NCBI GenBank assembly: GCA_902761735.1
Contig: CACWLL010000006.1
Span: forward strand, 258,681-321,536
Source of the DNA: an uncultured bacterium
Lineage (GTDB): Bacteria > Cyanobacteriota > Vampirovibrionia > Gastranaerophilales > Gastranaerophilaceae
Direction: 5' to 3'
Length of the DNA stretch: 62,856 nt
This document shows, in pieces, positions 54,568 through 62,336 of this stretch. The translations under genes were made by a program, and so were the position numbers. The stretch's first letter is position 1, and each line of letters opens with the position of its first letter. The notes beneath the pieces were generated by a model. That model was given only the letters and a program-made list of their open reading frames with translations. It was not told the origin of the DNA and made no database searches.

Positions 54568-55551
54568 ATGCGTGAACAAAGCAGATTAAGAAAAGCAGAA
54601 GAAATAATTGAACTTGCGATGATGTTCCAAAACAGCTTCAGAGGCTTGTGTATATCAGATATTCAGGAGCATTTTGAATGTTCACGCAGGTCGGCAGAGA
54701 GAATGAAAACATTGTTATTTGATATGTTCCCCGAAAAGATTGAGGAAGTTGAATCAAATGACAAGAAAAAACGTTGGCGGTTTGTAAAAGGTACAATGAA
54801 TTCTCTTATAAGCTTTAATGCTGATGATTTTGCCAACCTTGAATATTTAAAAGGGTTGTCGCATGACGATACACGCAAACAAGAACTTGATGAACTTATC
54901 TCAAAAATTAAAGCATTAACGCCACAAAAGAATGCAAGAGGTTTAGAAACCGATATTGAAGCGATAATGGAATCTGAGGGCTTTGCAGTAAGACAGTATT
55001 CAAGAGTAAAAACAGACAGTAAAACGATGGAATTACTGCGTAATGCGATGCTCTCATTCAAGAGGATTCAGTTTAATTATGATATAGGGGGCAAATCAAA
55101 AACCATAATCCTTAATCCATACGGAATAATCATTGCTGATAAATACTATCTTGTAGGCTACAATGACTATGTGAAAGATTTAAGATTGTATAAGGTTGAT
55201 AAAATCAAGGGTTTAACTTTGCTTGATGAATATTTTGAAAAAGATGAAAACTTTTCTTTGACAGAATATTGCAATAATTCTTTCGGAATTTATCAGGAAA
55301 CACCGATAGATATAACCCTTGAATTTGATAAAGAGGTAAAAGATGATGTTCTGAACTACCATTTCCACCCGACACAAAAGATGAAAGAGCTAGATAACGG
55401 TAATATTCAGGTAAAATTCACATCAGGTGGAACATACGCAATCTGCCAGGAATTGTTTAAATGGGGGACGAGTGTAAAAATCAAGAAACCCGAATCCTTT
55501 AAACAATACTACAAAACCTACCTGTCAGACGTTTTAAAAAATCAAAACTAA
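54568..55551 (+). CDS. WYL-domain transcriptional regulator
   Basis: 327 aa. N-terminal winged helix-turn-helix (LCISDIQEHFECSRRSAERMKTLLFDMFPEKIEEVE, residues about 30-65), then a WYL domain (residues about 155-230) with NPYGIIIADKYYLVGYNDYVKDLRLYKVDKI, and a C-terminal WCX-like region. This is the layout of BrxR/CapW-type repressors that govern phage-defence operons. RBS AGGTGA. An operator-like palindrome in its own promoter resembles those at the other cassette promoters. Confidence 0.9.
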   Translation: MREQSRLRKAEEIIELAMMFQNSFRGLCISDIQEHFECSRRSAERMKTLLFDMFPEKIEEVESNDKKKRWRFVKGTMNSLISFNADDFANLEYLKGLSHDDTRKQELDELISKIKALTPQKNARGLETDIEAIMESEGFAVRQYSRVKTDSKTMELLRNAMLSFKRIQFNYDIGGKSKTIILNPYGIIIADKYYLVGYNDYVKDLRLYKVDKIKGLTLLDEYFEKDENFSLTEYCNNSFGIYQETPIDITLEFDKEVKDDVLNYHFHPTQKMKELDNGNIQVKFTSGGTYAICQELFKWGTSVKIKKPESFKQYYKTYLSDVLKNQN

Positions 55552-55572
55552 AGTAAAAATAGAATTTCAAAA

Positions 55573-55610
55573 AAATATCGGGTTGAATTCTTATTATCAA
55601 CCCGATATTT
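55573..55610. terminator. Bidirectional intrinsic terminator
   Basis: 14-bp stem AAATATCGGGTTGA / TCAACCCGATATTT with a 10-nt loop between the convergent WYL regulator and the gene at 55622. It marks the right edge of the cassette. Confidence 0.88.
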
Positions 55611-55621
55611 GCAAATATTTA

Positions 55622-56647
55622 TTAATATGTAAACTGATAAGTATGTCCCTGTTTTTTAATAGTAAATTGCAGAGGTTTCGGATCATCCTTAAATTTTAAA
55701 CAAAGTATTCTCATTGAAGAATTTGCTTTTAAGTCATAATTTTCAGGAAGTGAATGAGCAAATCTTGTAGCTTCTTTAATAACCATTCCGAGTCTTACAT
55801 TGTTTGCAACTGTAAAGCCCAATGATAAGCCGCCGGTAGCAACAGCTAACGGAACACCCAAGTTATCTGCAAGGTCTAATCTATCCAAATCTACAAATGT
55901 TGATGTTGTAATATCTTTTAGTGCCGCAAGCCTTTCAGAGTATACTTTTTCTACTTTTATATCGTAATTTGAATTATTTTTAACAATATATTCAAATGCG
56001 TGAACATATTTATTTTCTTTGTTTTTTAAGCGATATTCATTAATTGTTACCGTAACATTAGCCTCGGTATTATTAAACGTTTCCGAATCAACACATGTTA
56101 AATTAATCGGCTCTTTATCTTCTGAATATGGAATAGTAGAGGTCTTTTCATTCCCTTTTGACAATTTATCATTTAATTTACTCATACCTTTTTTGAGCGG
56201 TTTTAAACCGTCAGGAAGAGTAAATAAACCATCTAAAGCCCCTGATCTTGCATAGTCTATAAAATCAAACTTATATTCTTTATAAGCTTCTTTGTCTTCA
56301 AGTGTTTCGTATTTATAATTTTGACTTTTAAAGAAAGCGGTAACATCGTTGTTCTCTTTGTCATAATCTCCGTCTGTTACGATATATACATCTGTATCAT
56401 TCAAAGCAGGATAGAATTTCATATAATAGTGTTCTTCACCGTATGCTGCATAATACGCATTTCTTGCAAGTTTCTTTACTTCAACCTCTCTACTTAAAAT
56501 ATTGTCAACAACAGGAACTACTGTTCTTATGTTTTGGTCTTTTATTCTGTATGCGTGGTAGTCTTTAATCATGCCTGCGGCACTTGCGGTTGTCGCAAAA
56601 ATGACAAGCAATGATAGTGCACAAAAACTTTTTATTACTTTTTTCAT
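55622..56647 (-). CDS. Secreted hypothetical protein (paralogue of 43430-44476)
   Basis: 341 aa with a signal peptide (SFCALSLLVIFATTASAA). Shares with the 43-kb protein the HAYRIKDQNIRTV-type start, the PLKKGM.KLN repeat region, CVDSETF, NKYVHAFEY, SERLAALKDIT and a C-terminal MRILCLKFKDDPKPLQF. Function unknown; probably envelope-located. RBS AAGGAGG lies in the end of the AI-2E transporter gene just upstream, so both are co-transcribed. Confidence 0.8.
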   Translation of the reverse strand: MKKVIKSFCALSLLVIFATTASAAGMIKDYHAYRIKDQNIRTVVPVVDNILSREVEVKKLARNAYYAAYGEEHYYMKFYPALNDTDVYIVTDGDYDKENNDVTAFFKSQNYKYETLEDKEAYKEYKFDFIDYARSGALDGLFTLPDGLKPLKKGMSKLNDKLSKGNEKTSTIPYSEDKEPINLTCVDSETFNNTEANVTVTINEYRLKNKENKYVHAFEYIVKNNSNYDIKVEKVYSERLAALKDITTSTFVDLDRLDLADNLGVPLAVATGGLSLGFTVANNVRLGMVIKEATRFAHSLPENYDLKANSSMRILCLKFKDDPKPLQFTIKKQGHTYQFTY

Positions 56648-56648
56648 A

Positions 56649-57710
56649 TTAATTATCCTCCTTTGCTAATTTAACATTTTCTTCTTTTTCTCTTATGTTT
56701 TTTACATATAATTCATCAAGTAAGACGCAAACTGTTGCGGCCATCGCAGGTCCGAAAAGTACTCCGATAAAGCCGAAATATTTCCCGCCTAAAATTAATG
56801 ATAAGAAAATAATTGTCGGATGCAAATCCATTAATTTACTGAATGCATAAGGTCTAACCAAATTGTTTTCCACAAGTTGTGCAGCAACCATAACAATAAG
56901 TGTTGTAATAAGGACTTTAGCCCCAAATTCATAGACACCTATTAAACAAATAACAATTGCGACAGCCGGTCCGACAACAGGAACTATGTCTAAAATTGCA
57001 GCTATGATTGCAATAGAAATTGCATAAGGGTTTTGCAAAATTAATAAACCGACTGCATTTACAACAAAAACGCTTAACACAGCCATTGTTTGAGCAAATA
57101 CATATCCACCCATTTTTGAGGATATATTATCAATAATTTCTTCAGTTCTATTCTTTATATTTAATGGAAAATATTTCAAAACAGTTTCTTTAATGTTCTT
57201 TTTATCTTGCATAAAGAAAAACAGAAAGATTAAACCTGTTAAGCAATAAGCAAAACTTGAACCCATTCCTTTTATTAATCCTGCAATATAATCTATTGCA
57301 CCTTCGGTAGAATTTGCCATAGAAGCAGTAATTCCTTCAATGTCTATTTTTGTTATACCCATTGCTTGAAGTAAGGCACTGCCTTTGATGGTTGCATCTA
57401 AATTTTTAACATAATTAGGATATTCTTTAATTAATTCGCTAATTTGGTATGCCCCTAACATAAATATAAATGCAATTAGTATACCTAATATAGACAATGC
57501 ACCAAATAATACAATACATGCAGCAACGGGTCTTGGCATTTTCTTTTCTAATTTATCAACAATCGGATTTAATGAGCATGCAAAAACTAAAGTAATAAAC
57601 AACATTATTGCTACATCGACATTTGTGAACATGAAAAATAAAAAAAGGATAACAAAAATTCCAAAAAGGACGGAACTAATGGGAATTTCGTTATTAAACA
57701 ATTTTATCAT
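56649..57710 (-). CDS. AI-2E/PerM family transporter
   Basis: 353 aa, about eight membrane helices. FACSLNPIVDKLEKKMPRPVAACIVLF, a helical periplasmic-type region (LIKEYPNYVKNLD), and ILDIVPVVGPAVAIVICLIGVYEFG with LHPTIIFLSLILGGKYFGFIGVLFGPAMAATVCVLLDELY are the AI-2E family signature. Members export small molecules or act as Na/H antiporters; substrate unknown. RBS GGAGG. Confidence 0.93.
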   Translation of the reverse strand: MIKLFNNEIPISSVLFGIFVILFLFFMFTNVDVAIMLFITLVFACSLNPIVDKLEKKMPRPVAACIVLFGALSILGILIAFIFMLGAYQISELIKEYPNYVKNLDATIKGSALLQAMGITKIDIEGITASMANSTEGAIDYIAGLIKGMGSSFAYCLTGLIFLFFFMQDKKNIKETVLKYFPLNIKNRTEEIIDNISSKMGGYVFAQTMAVLSVFVVNAVGLLILQNPYAISIAIIAAILDIVPVVGPAVAIVICLIGVYEFGAKVLITTLIVMVAAQLVENNLVRPYAFSKLMDLHPTIIFLSLILGGKYFGFIGVLFGPAMAATVCVLLDELYVKNIREKEENVKLAKEDN

Positions 57711-57809
57711 ATTTCCTCCTATTAAATTTTTTAAAACAACAAAATAATCATATACAAAACTTAGTTATTATTCAATCTGTTGAATGAAAAATTAAAAATT
57801 TTCTACATA

Positions 57810-58322
57810 TTATCTTAATTTATTATATTCCTCGTTACTTACAGGCTCCAGCCATTCATTTGATGTTTCTACCCCATCAACTTCTACTGCCAAATGCGAG
57901 AACCACGAATCAGGAGCCGCCCCGTGCCAGTGTTTTACATTCGCCGGAATATTTATCACATCTCCGGGTTTCATTTCAATCGGTTCTTTACCCCATTCCT
58001 GATAATAACCTCTGCCGCCTATTGCAATCAATATTTGTCCGCCGCCTGATTTGGCTTTATGGATATGCCAATTATTTCTGCATTTTGGCTCGAAAGTTAC
58101 ATTATAAATTTTTACCTGCTCGGTTGATATAGGTGCAATATAACTTTGTCCGATAAAGTATTGCTTATAAGCATCATTTGTATTCCCGATAGGAAACATT
58201 ATGGTTTTAGAATATTCCTGTAATGTCAGCATTTTATCTCCTTTTTTACTAAAAATGCAAGCATAGCTTAAATTGGATGTTAAAAATAAAATCGTAATGG
58301 TTAATAATATTAGTTTTTTCAT
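57810..58322 (-). CDS. Secreted cupin-domain protein
   Basis: 170 aa with signal peptide (KKLILLTITILFLTSNLSYA) and a cupin barrel: NNWHIHKAKSGGGQILIAIGGRGYYQEWG (motif 1) and PGDVINIPANVKHWHGAAPDSWFSHLAVE (motif 2, with extra His). Such cupins often pair with carboxymuconolactone-decarboxylase-like proteins, as here, where the upstream gene encodes one. ATG at 58322 has AGAGGT 7 nt upstream. Confidence 0.9.
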   Translation of the reverse strand: MKKLILLTITILFLTSNLSYACIFSKKGDKMLTLQEYSKTIMFPIGNTNDAYKQYFIGQSYIAPISTEQVKIYNVTFEPKCRNNWHIHKAKSGGGQILIAIGGRGYYQEWGKEPIEMKPGDVINIPANVKHWHGAAPDSWFSHLAVEVDGVETSNEWLEPVSNEEYNKLR

Positions 58323-58335
58323 AAATATAACCTCT

Positions 58336-59172
58336 TTATTTTTCATTTATTACATCTTTAACCGTTTTTAAGGCTGCAAAGGAATTTGGAAAACCAACAT
58401 AAGGCATAACCTGAATAATTGCGGCAGTTATTGTTTCTATTGAATTGCCTGCTTTCAAATTTCCTTTGATGTGGCTTTTTAACACTCCTGTATTACCTGT
58501 TGTTGTAAGTATTGCTATTGTCATTAGTTCTCTTGTTTTAAGATTTAAGCCTTCTCTTGTATAAAAATCACCAAAGCAAACTTCTGTCAAAAATCTTGCA
58601 ACATCAGCCCCCATATCATCAGGCAATCCCTTCATATTTTGAACAATTTCATCGCCATACATAGGATTTTGAATTTCGTAGCCTTTTTTGTATCTGTTGT
58701 TTTCGTCAGTTGTTTTTGTGCTTTTTAATTCTTTTTCCAGACCTCTTTCTTTAATGACTTCGTTAAAGACAGAAATTGCATTTAAAGTTTTTGGAAAACC
58801 GATAAACGGAGCGCACTGATAAATTGTTTCTCTTATTTCAATCGGTGTATTTCCGACATTTAAGGCACCGTTTATATGTGCTTTTAACTGCGGCAGTGTC
58901 TGCATAACGGTCAAACTTGTAACTGTTAATAATTCTCTTGTTTTTATATCCAAATCTCCTATTGTAAATACTTCGCCAAAAATATATTTTTGCAAAATAT
59001 CCATAAAGTCTTTATCGGGACTGTTGTTGTTTTTAGTTGTGATATTAAACAATGTTTCTAAATTTTTATCAGCAATCTCTTGTCTTGTCATTTTCTCATT
59101 CTCCTTTGCTAACGCAGTCAAATTAAACATTAAAGCGGATAATAAAACAGTAATACATAATTTTTTAATCAT
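58336..59172 (-). CDS. Secreted protein with two carboxymuconolactone decarboxylase (CMD) domains
   Basis: 278 aa with signal peptide. Two CMD repeats: LDIKTRELLTVTSLTVMQTLPQLKAHINGALNVGNTPIEIRETIYQCAPFIGFP and NLKTRELMTIAILTTTGNTGVLKSHIKGNLKAGNSIETITAAIIQVMPYVGFP. The AhpD CxxC pair is missing (no Cys in the H-containing helix), so thiol peroxidase activity is unlikely; a decarboxylase or lactonase role is open. Upstream of the cupin in one operon. Confidence 0.9.
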   Translation of the reverse strand: MIKKLCITVLLSALMFNLTALAKENEKMTRQEIADKNLETLFNITTKNNNSPDKDFMDILQKYIFGEVFTIGDLDIKTRELLTVTSLTVMQTLPQLKAHINGALNVGNTPIEIRETIYQCAPFIGFPKTLNAISVFNEVIKERGLEKELKSTKTTDENNRYKKGYEIQNPMYGDEIVQNMKGLPDDMGADVARFLTEVCFGDFYTREGLNLKTRELMTIAILTTTGNTGVLKSHIKGNLKAGNSIETITAAIIQVMPYVGFPNSFAALKTVKDVINEK

Positions 59173-59231
59173 ATAAAATCCTCATTTATACATTAATTAT
59201 AATATAAATTTATTAGAGAGCATGATGATTT

Positions 59232-59552
59232 CTATTGTTTTGCAAAAAATTTTAATCCAATAACGCCAATAATAATTAGGATTATGGATATAATTTGCAG
59301 AACGGTTAATTTTTCGCTAAATAATAAAACTCCGAGAAGTGTTGTTCCGATTATTCCAAAAGCAACCCACATCACATAAGCCATTCCAAGGGGTAAATAT
59401 TTTAGTGCAAATGCTAAAAATACGGCACTTAGAATATATGCAACGGCAGTAATTATAGATGGTAGCAAAACGCTGAAACCGCTTGAGTATTTCATTGCAA
59501 TTGCCCATACGATTTCAAATATTCCTGCAAGTAATAGCATCAACCACTTCAT
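59232..59552 (-). CDS. SMR family efflux protein (SugE/Gdx-like)
   Basis: 106 aa with four membrane helices. MLLLAGIFEIVWAIAMKYSSGFSVLLPSIITAVAYILSAVFLAFALKYLPLGMAYVMWVAFGIIGT contains the essential Glu of helix 1 and the SugE-type WAIxMKxSxGF motif, which points to the guanidinium/quaternary ammonium exporter subgroup. No guanidine riboswitch is seen upstream. Lies 7 nt after a DUF6485-type gene in one operon. Confidence 0.92.
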   Translation of the reverse strand: MKWLMLLLAGIFEIVWAIAMKYSSGFSVLLPSIITAVAYILSAVFLAFALKYLPLGMAYVMWVAFGIIGTTLLGVLLFSEKLTVLQIISIILIIIGVIGLKFFAKQ

Positions 59553-59559
59553 TTTTAAT

Positions 59560-59772
59560 TTACCCCTTTACCTCATTTATATAAAACTCTGCATAATCTT
59601 TTGTTTTTGTCCCTTTGCGTTTATGTTCAGGGTCAATTTTATCAAAGAAACAATTTGGCATCTCATCCATTTTTAAATTCTTTTCAATGCAAGGAGTGCA
59701 TCCTAAATCGTGATTTAGCGGGTGCAATTTGCATTTTGTATTTTTACAGGTACATAATTCTTTTGCGTTCAT
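59560..59772 (-). CDS. Small Cys-rich protein (DUF6485-like)
   Basis: 70 aa: CTCKNTKCKLHPLNHDLGCTPCIEKNLKMDEMPNCFFDKID. Cysteine spacing CTC..KC...C..C suggests a metal site. Matches a small family I recall as DUF6485. RBS GAGGAG upstream. Middle gene of the operon with the TIGR04076-type and SMR genes; function unknown. Confidence 0.75.
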   Translation of the reverse strand: MNAKELCTCKNTKCKLHPLNHDLGCTPCIEKNLKMDEMPNCFFDKIDPEHKRKGTKTKDYAEFYINEVKG

Positions 59773-59774
59773 AT

Positions 59775-60065
59775 CTACTCCTCTGCTTCAATTTTAAATA
59801 TCACGGGGCGGAGTCCGTCATTACAGGAACATATCGCAACCCCAGGTTTTCTTATCCAGTCACCGTAATAGAAAAGTTCTTTTGTTGCTCCGCCATGCGC
59901 AAGCGCGAATACATATTGATAAATTGCTTTCCAAGCTTCGTTACAAAAACCTTCAGGACATTCCCAATCCGCATAGAAAACTTGTCCAACTTTTAGCATC
60001 GGGCAAGCAGTCAAACCCTCAACTCCGTATTCTTTAGCAAGTTCTTCATCAAAATTTCGTTTCAA
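59775..60065 (-). CDS. TIGR04076-like small protein
   Basis: 96 aa: LTACPMLKVGQVFYADWECPEGFCNEAWKAIYQYVFALAHGG and ICSCNDGLRPVIFKIE follow the TIGR04076 pattern (CP...G..f......PegfC.wa...i...v..l..Gg ... C.DG.RPVvF.i). Conserved cysteines may bind metal. Start is TTG; GAGGGG lies rather far upstream (about 17 nt). First gene of its operon, divergent from the DtxR-like regulator. Confidence 0.8.
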   Translation of the reverse strand: MKRNFDEELAKEYGVEGLTACPMLKVGQVFYADWECPEGFCNEAWKAIYQYVFALAHGGATKELFYYGDWIRKPGVAICSCNDGLRPVIFKIEAEE

Positions 60066-60162
60066 AACCGTTATTTTAAACCCCTCTTTTTATGTATATG
60101 TTAACACGAAAATACAAATAATTGTCAGATAGAATTGAGCAAACTATCTTTCTTGATAAATT

Positions 60163-60181
60163 ACCTTCTTTTAAAGAAGGT
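60163..60181. repeat. Perfect palindrome ACCTTCTTT-T-AAAGAAGGT
   Basis: A 19-nt perfect inverted repeat in the divergent region between the TIGR04076-like operon and the DtxR-like regulator. No T tract follows, so an operator or a weak hairpin is more likely than a terminator. Confidence 0.5.
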
Positions 60182-60215
60182 GCATTAAAAACTTCTACAG
60201 CAAATTTTTTTGCTC

Positions 60216-60244
60216 TTGACAATTTGTTAGGTATGCCTTACAAT
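60216..60244 (+). promoter_or_regulatory. Promoter with overlapping DtxR/MntR-type operator
   Basis: TTGACA, 17-nt spacer, TACAAT. Within the spacer TTAGGTATGCCTTA (60227-60240) is an inverted repeat of the DtxR/MntR box type (TTAGG..nn..CCTAA). Binding there would block RNA polymerase, giving metal-dependent self-repression. Confidence 0.7.
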
Positions 60245-60276
60245 CATGTCATAAGGAGAAATTATTATGGTAAATT

Positions 60277-60762
60277 ATGGCAGATAAAAATTTAACAGCA
60301 GGGCTTGAAGATTACTTAGAAGCAATCTTCATTGCACAAGAAGAAAATAAAACGGTAAAAGGTATAGATGTAGCACGTATGCTAAATATCTCCCGAGCAT
60401 CAGTATCAGAAGCTCTGTCTAAACTTGTCTCAAAAGAACTTATAACTTATGAGAGCTATGGAACAATTTCGTTCACTCCTACAGGCCTTTCAGAAGCCAA
60501 AAAAGTATATAACATACACAATACGTTAAAGTTATTTTTTCAAACAGTTCTCAACATAAGTCCCGAAGAAGCAAGCGAAAATGCCTGTAAAATAGAGCAT
60601 ATTATCTCTGACAATATACTAAGCGAAATAAAAGATTTTACCGATTATTGTAATAATCATCCTGAGATTATAGACAATTATAGACAAGGAAAAGACAATG
60701 AACGCAATCTCAGCAATAGGAAAATACCTCGACCAGCCGATTCTGACAGCAAAAGTAAATAG
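60277..60762 (+). CDS. DtxR/MntR family metal-dependent repressor
   Basis: 161 aa. TAGLEDYLEAIFIAQEENKTVKGIDVARMLNISRASVSEALSKLVSKELITYESYGTISFTPTG is the DtxR/MntR winged helix; the dimerisation/metal domain follows with ENACKIEHIISDNILSEI (E..C..EH). No SH3 domain. AAGGAG is 18 nt from this ATG; an ATG at 60267 is better spaced but opens only a 6-codon ORF (MVNYGR) that overlaps the true start, a possible leader peptide. The last 20 codons overlap the next gene by 65 nt and may be read-through sequence. Confidence 0.88.
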   Translation: MADKNLTAGLEDYLEAIFIAQEENKTVKGIDVARMLNISRASVSEALSKLVSKELITYESYGTISFTPTGLSEAKKVYNIHNTLKLFFQTVLNISPEEASENACKIEHIISDNILSEIKDFTDYCNNHPEIIDNYRQGKDNERNLSNRKIPRPADSDSKSK

Positions 60763-61659
60763 ATATGTACCATTAGGATTAAGCATAGGTGCAGCTTCAA
60801 TATTTGTAAATAAAGTTCATAAAACCCCAAATAGAGAGGATAAGAAAAAACAGCAGTTAAAAATGGTGTTATACTGGGGGCAACCGCCCTTTCTGCAATT
60901 TCAGCACCGTATATTGCATCTAAATTAACAGGTCGAAAAATGCCGTTTAAATTATCTACGGTTAAAGAACAAAACAAAAAACTGGTTGATAGTTTTATTA
61001 AAACAAATCCAAATACTGACTTGAAAAGTATATTGGAAAAATCAAAAAGTAACTTATTATCGCTAAAAGATATTTCTATACTTTTTAATAGAGAAAAAGA
61101 TTTAGCAAATAGACTTATTCCTCCTCCCGATAATATTCAGGCAAAAGATATATTTAAGGAGATAGGATATTTATCAATATATGGTGCTGTTCCAGTTGTG
61201 GGAGGTGTATTAGGTGGAATTGCGGCTGATAAAATAACTGAAGAAAATTGGAAGAGAAGGGTGCAGGACAAAGTAAACGAAGGTATGTATCAATATCTTG
61301 CAAATATATTTATGTGTAATATCGGAGCAGGTGCAGCTCTTGGAATATTAGAGAAAATGAATATTAAATCAAAAGCTGCAAGATGTATTGGAATGGTTGG
61401 AGGTATTATCTTAACAGGCGTTATCGGTGGAAGCAAAATTGCAAACTTTATAGCAAATAAGGTTGTTAATCCTGTAATCTGCAAAAACAAAGATATAAAA
61501 GAAAAAAGAACGCCTGAACTTTTGGATATTAGTTTGCACGCAGACGATATTGCGACTGTATCTTTGCTATCAGGACTTAAATGGATAGAGCCTGCTCTGC
61601 CATTATTGTACTCAATATCAGGTTATAAAGCAGGAGTTGGTTACAGAAATAATTCTTGA
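60698..61659 (+). pseudogene. Lineage-specific membrane protein gene, frameshifted
   Basis: An ORF from ATG 60698 (RBS AAGG) encodes LGLSIGAASIFVNKVHKTPNREDKKKQQLK; near 60840-60870 the coding sense moves by -1 to NGVILGATALSAISAPYIASKLTGRKMPFKLSTVKE, continuing to 61659. Both halves are needed for the hydrophobic pattern, so one base has been gained in the A-rich run or the sequence has an error. The C-terminal part has membrane segments (AVPVVGGVLGGIAADKITEENWKRRVQDKV, GMVGGIILTGVIGGSKIANFIANKVV). Similar in style to the proteins at 17-19 kb; function unknown. Confidence 0.75.
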
Positions 61660-61666
61660 TTTTGTA

Positions 61667-61695
61667 TTGACATAATCAAATAAGCGTGTTAGTTT
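61667..61695 (+). promoter_or_regulatory. Leaderless promoter
   Basis: TTGACA, 17-nt spacer, TAGTTT, then 6 nt to ATG 61702; no Shine-Dalgarno. Confidence 0.55.
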
Positions 61696-61701
61696 TTAAT
61701 T

Positions 61702-62295
61702 ATGAAATGTTGTCAAAAATCTAATTGGGGCGGAAAACGTGAAATGGCAGGAAGAAAGAAAACCTGTCTTAAAAAAGTACCGTTCAATAGAAGAATTAAC
61801 GAAAACATTTTAAATATTCTGCGAGATTACGCAAAAAGACATAATCTTACAGATACGCAAGCTCTTGAAAGTGCTATTTTACTACAAAGCAACATAGAAA
61901 AATTAAAAGGAGATATGGTTATGAAAATTTGTATTCCGACAAGTGAAGGAAAATTATGCGGACATTTCGGACATTGTGATTCATTTACTTTTGCTGAAAT
62001 TAACCCAGAAACACAGGAAATTTTAACTATAGAAGAAAAAATACCGGAAGAAGGTATTTCTTGTCAGAGTGCTGCCTGGATTTCAGAACAGGGTGTAAGT
62101 AAAGTTTTAGCAGGCGGAATGGGCGGGCGTCCAATGATGATGTTTGCTCAAAACGGAGTTGAAGTTGTTGCGGGTTGCCCTGAATTACCGATTAGAGAAG
62201 TATTAGAAAAATATATGGCAAATTCTCTTGAAACAGGTGAAAACGCATGCGGTGGCGAAGGTTATGATCACGCACATTGCCATCACCATGGGTAA
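61702..62295 (+). CDS. RHH-like N terminus fused to NifX/NifB-type (dinitrogenase cofactor) domain
   Basis: 197 aa. Residues 1-70 (RKKTCLKKVPFNRRINENILNILRDYAKRHNLTDTQALESAILLQ) look like a ribbon-helix-helix or short DNA-binding module with MKCC at the start. From residue 74, MKICIPTSEGKLCGHFGHCDSFTFAEINPETQEI and SEQGVSKVLAGGMGGRPMMMFAQNGVEVVAG form a PF02579 (NifX/NafY) domain, with a His/Cys tail (HAHCHHHG). AAAAGGAG precedes an in-frame ATG at 61921, so the NifX domain can also be made alone. No nif genes nearby; probably Fe-S or metal handling. Confidence 0.88.
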   Translation: MKCCQKSNWGGKREMAGRKKTCLKKVPFNRRINENILNILRDYAKRHNLTDTQALESAILLQSNIEKLKGDMVMKICIPTSEGKLCGHFGHCDSFTFAEINPETQEILTIEEKIPEEGISCQSAAWISEQGVSKVLAGGMGGRPMMMFAQNGVEVVAGCPELPIREVLEKYMANSLETGENACGGEGYDHAHCHHHG

Positions 62296-62336
62296 ATAAA
62301 AAGAGTAGCAACATTTTTAATTGTAAGGAGTAAACA

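Noticed and set aside
60840-60875. Programmed -1 frameshift
   Set aside because: A-rich runs exist, but no heptamer X-XXY-YYZ lies in the correct frame and no downstream pseudoknot is evident; an indel is simpler.
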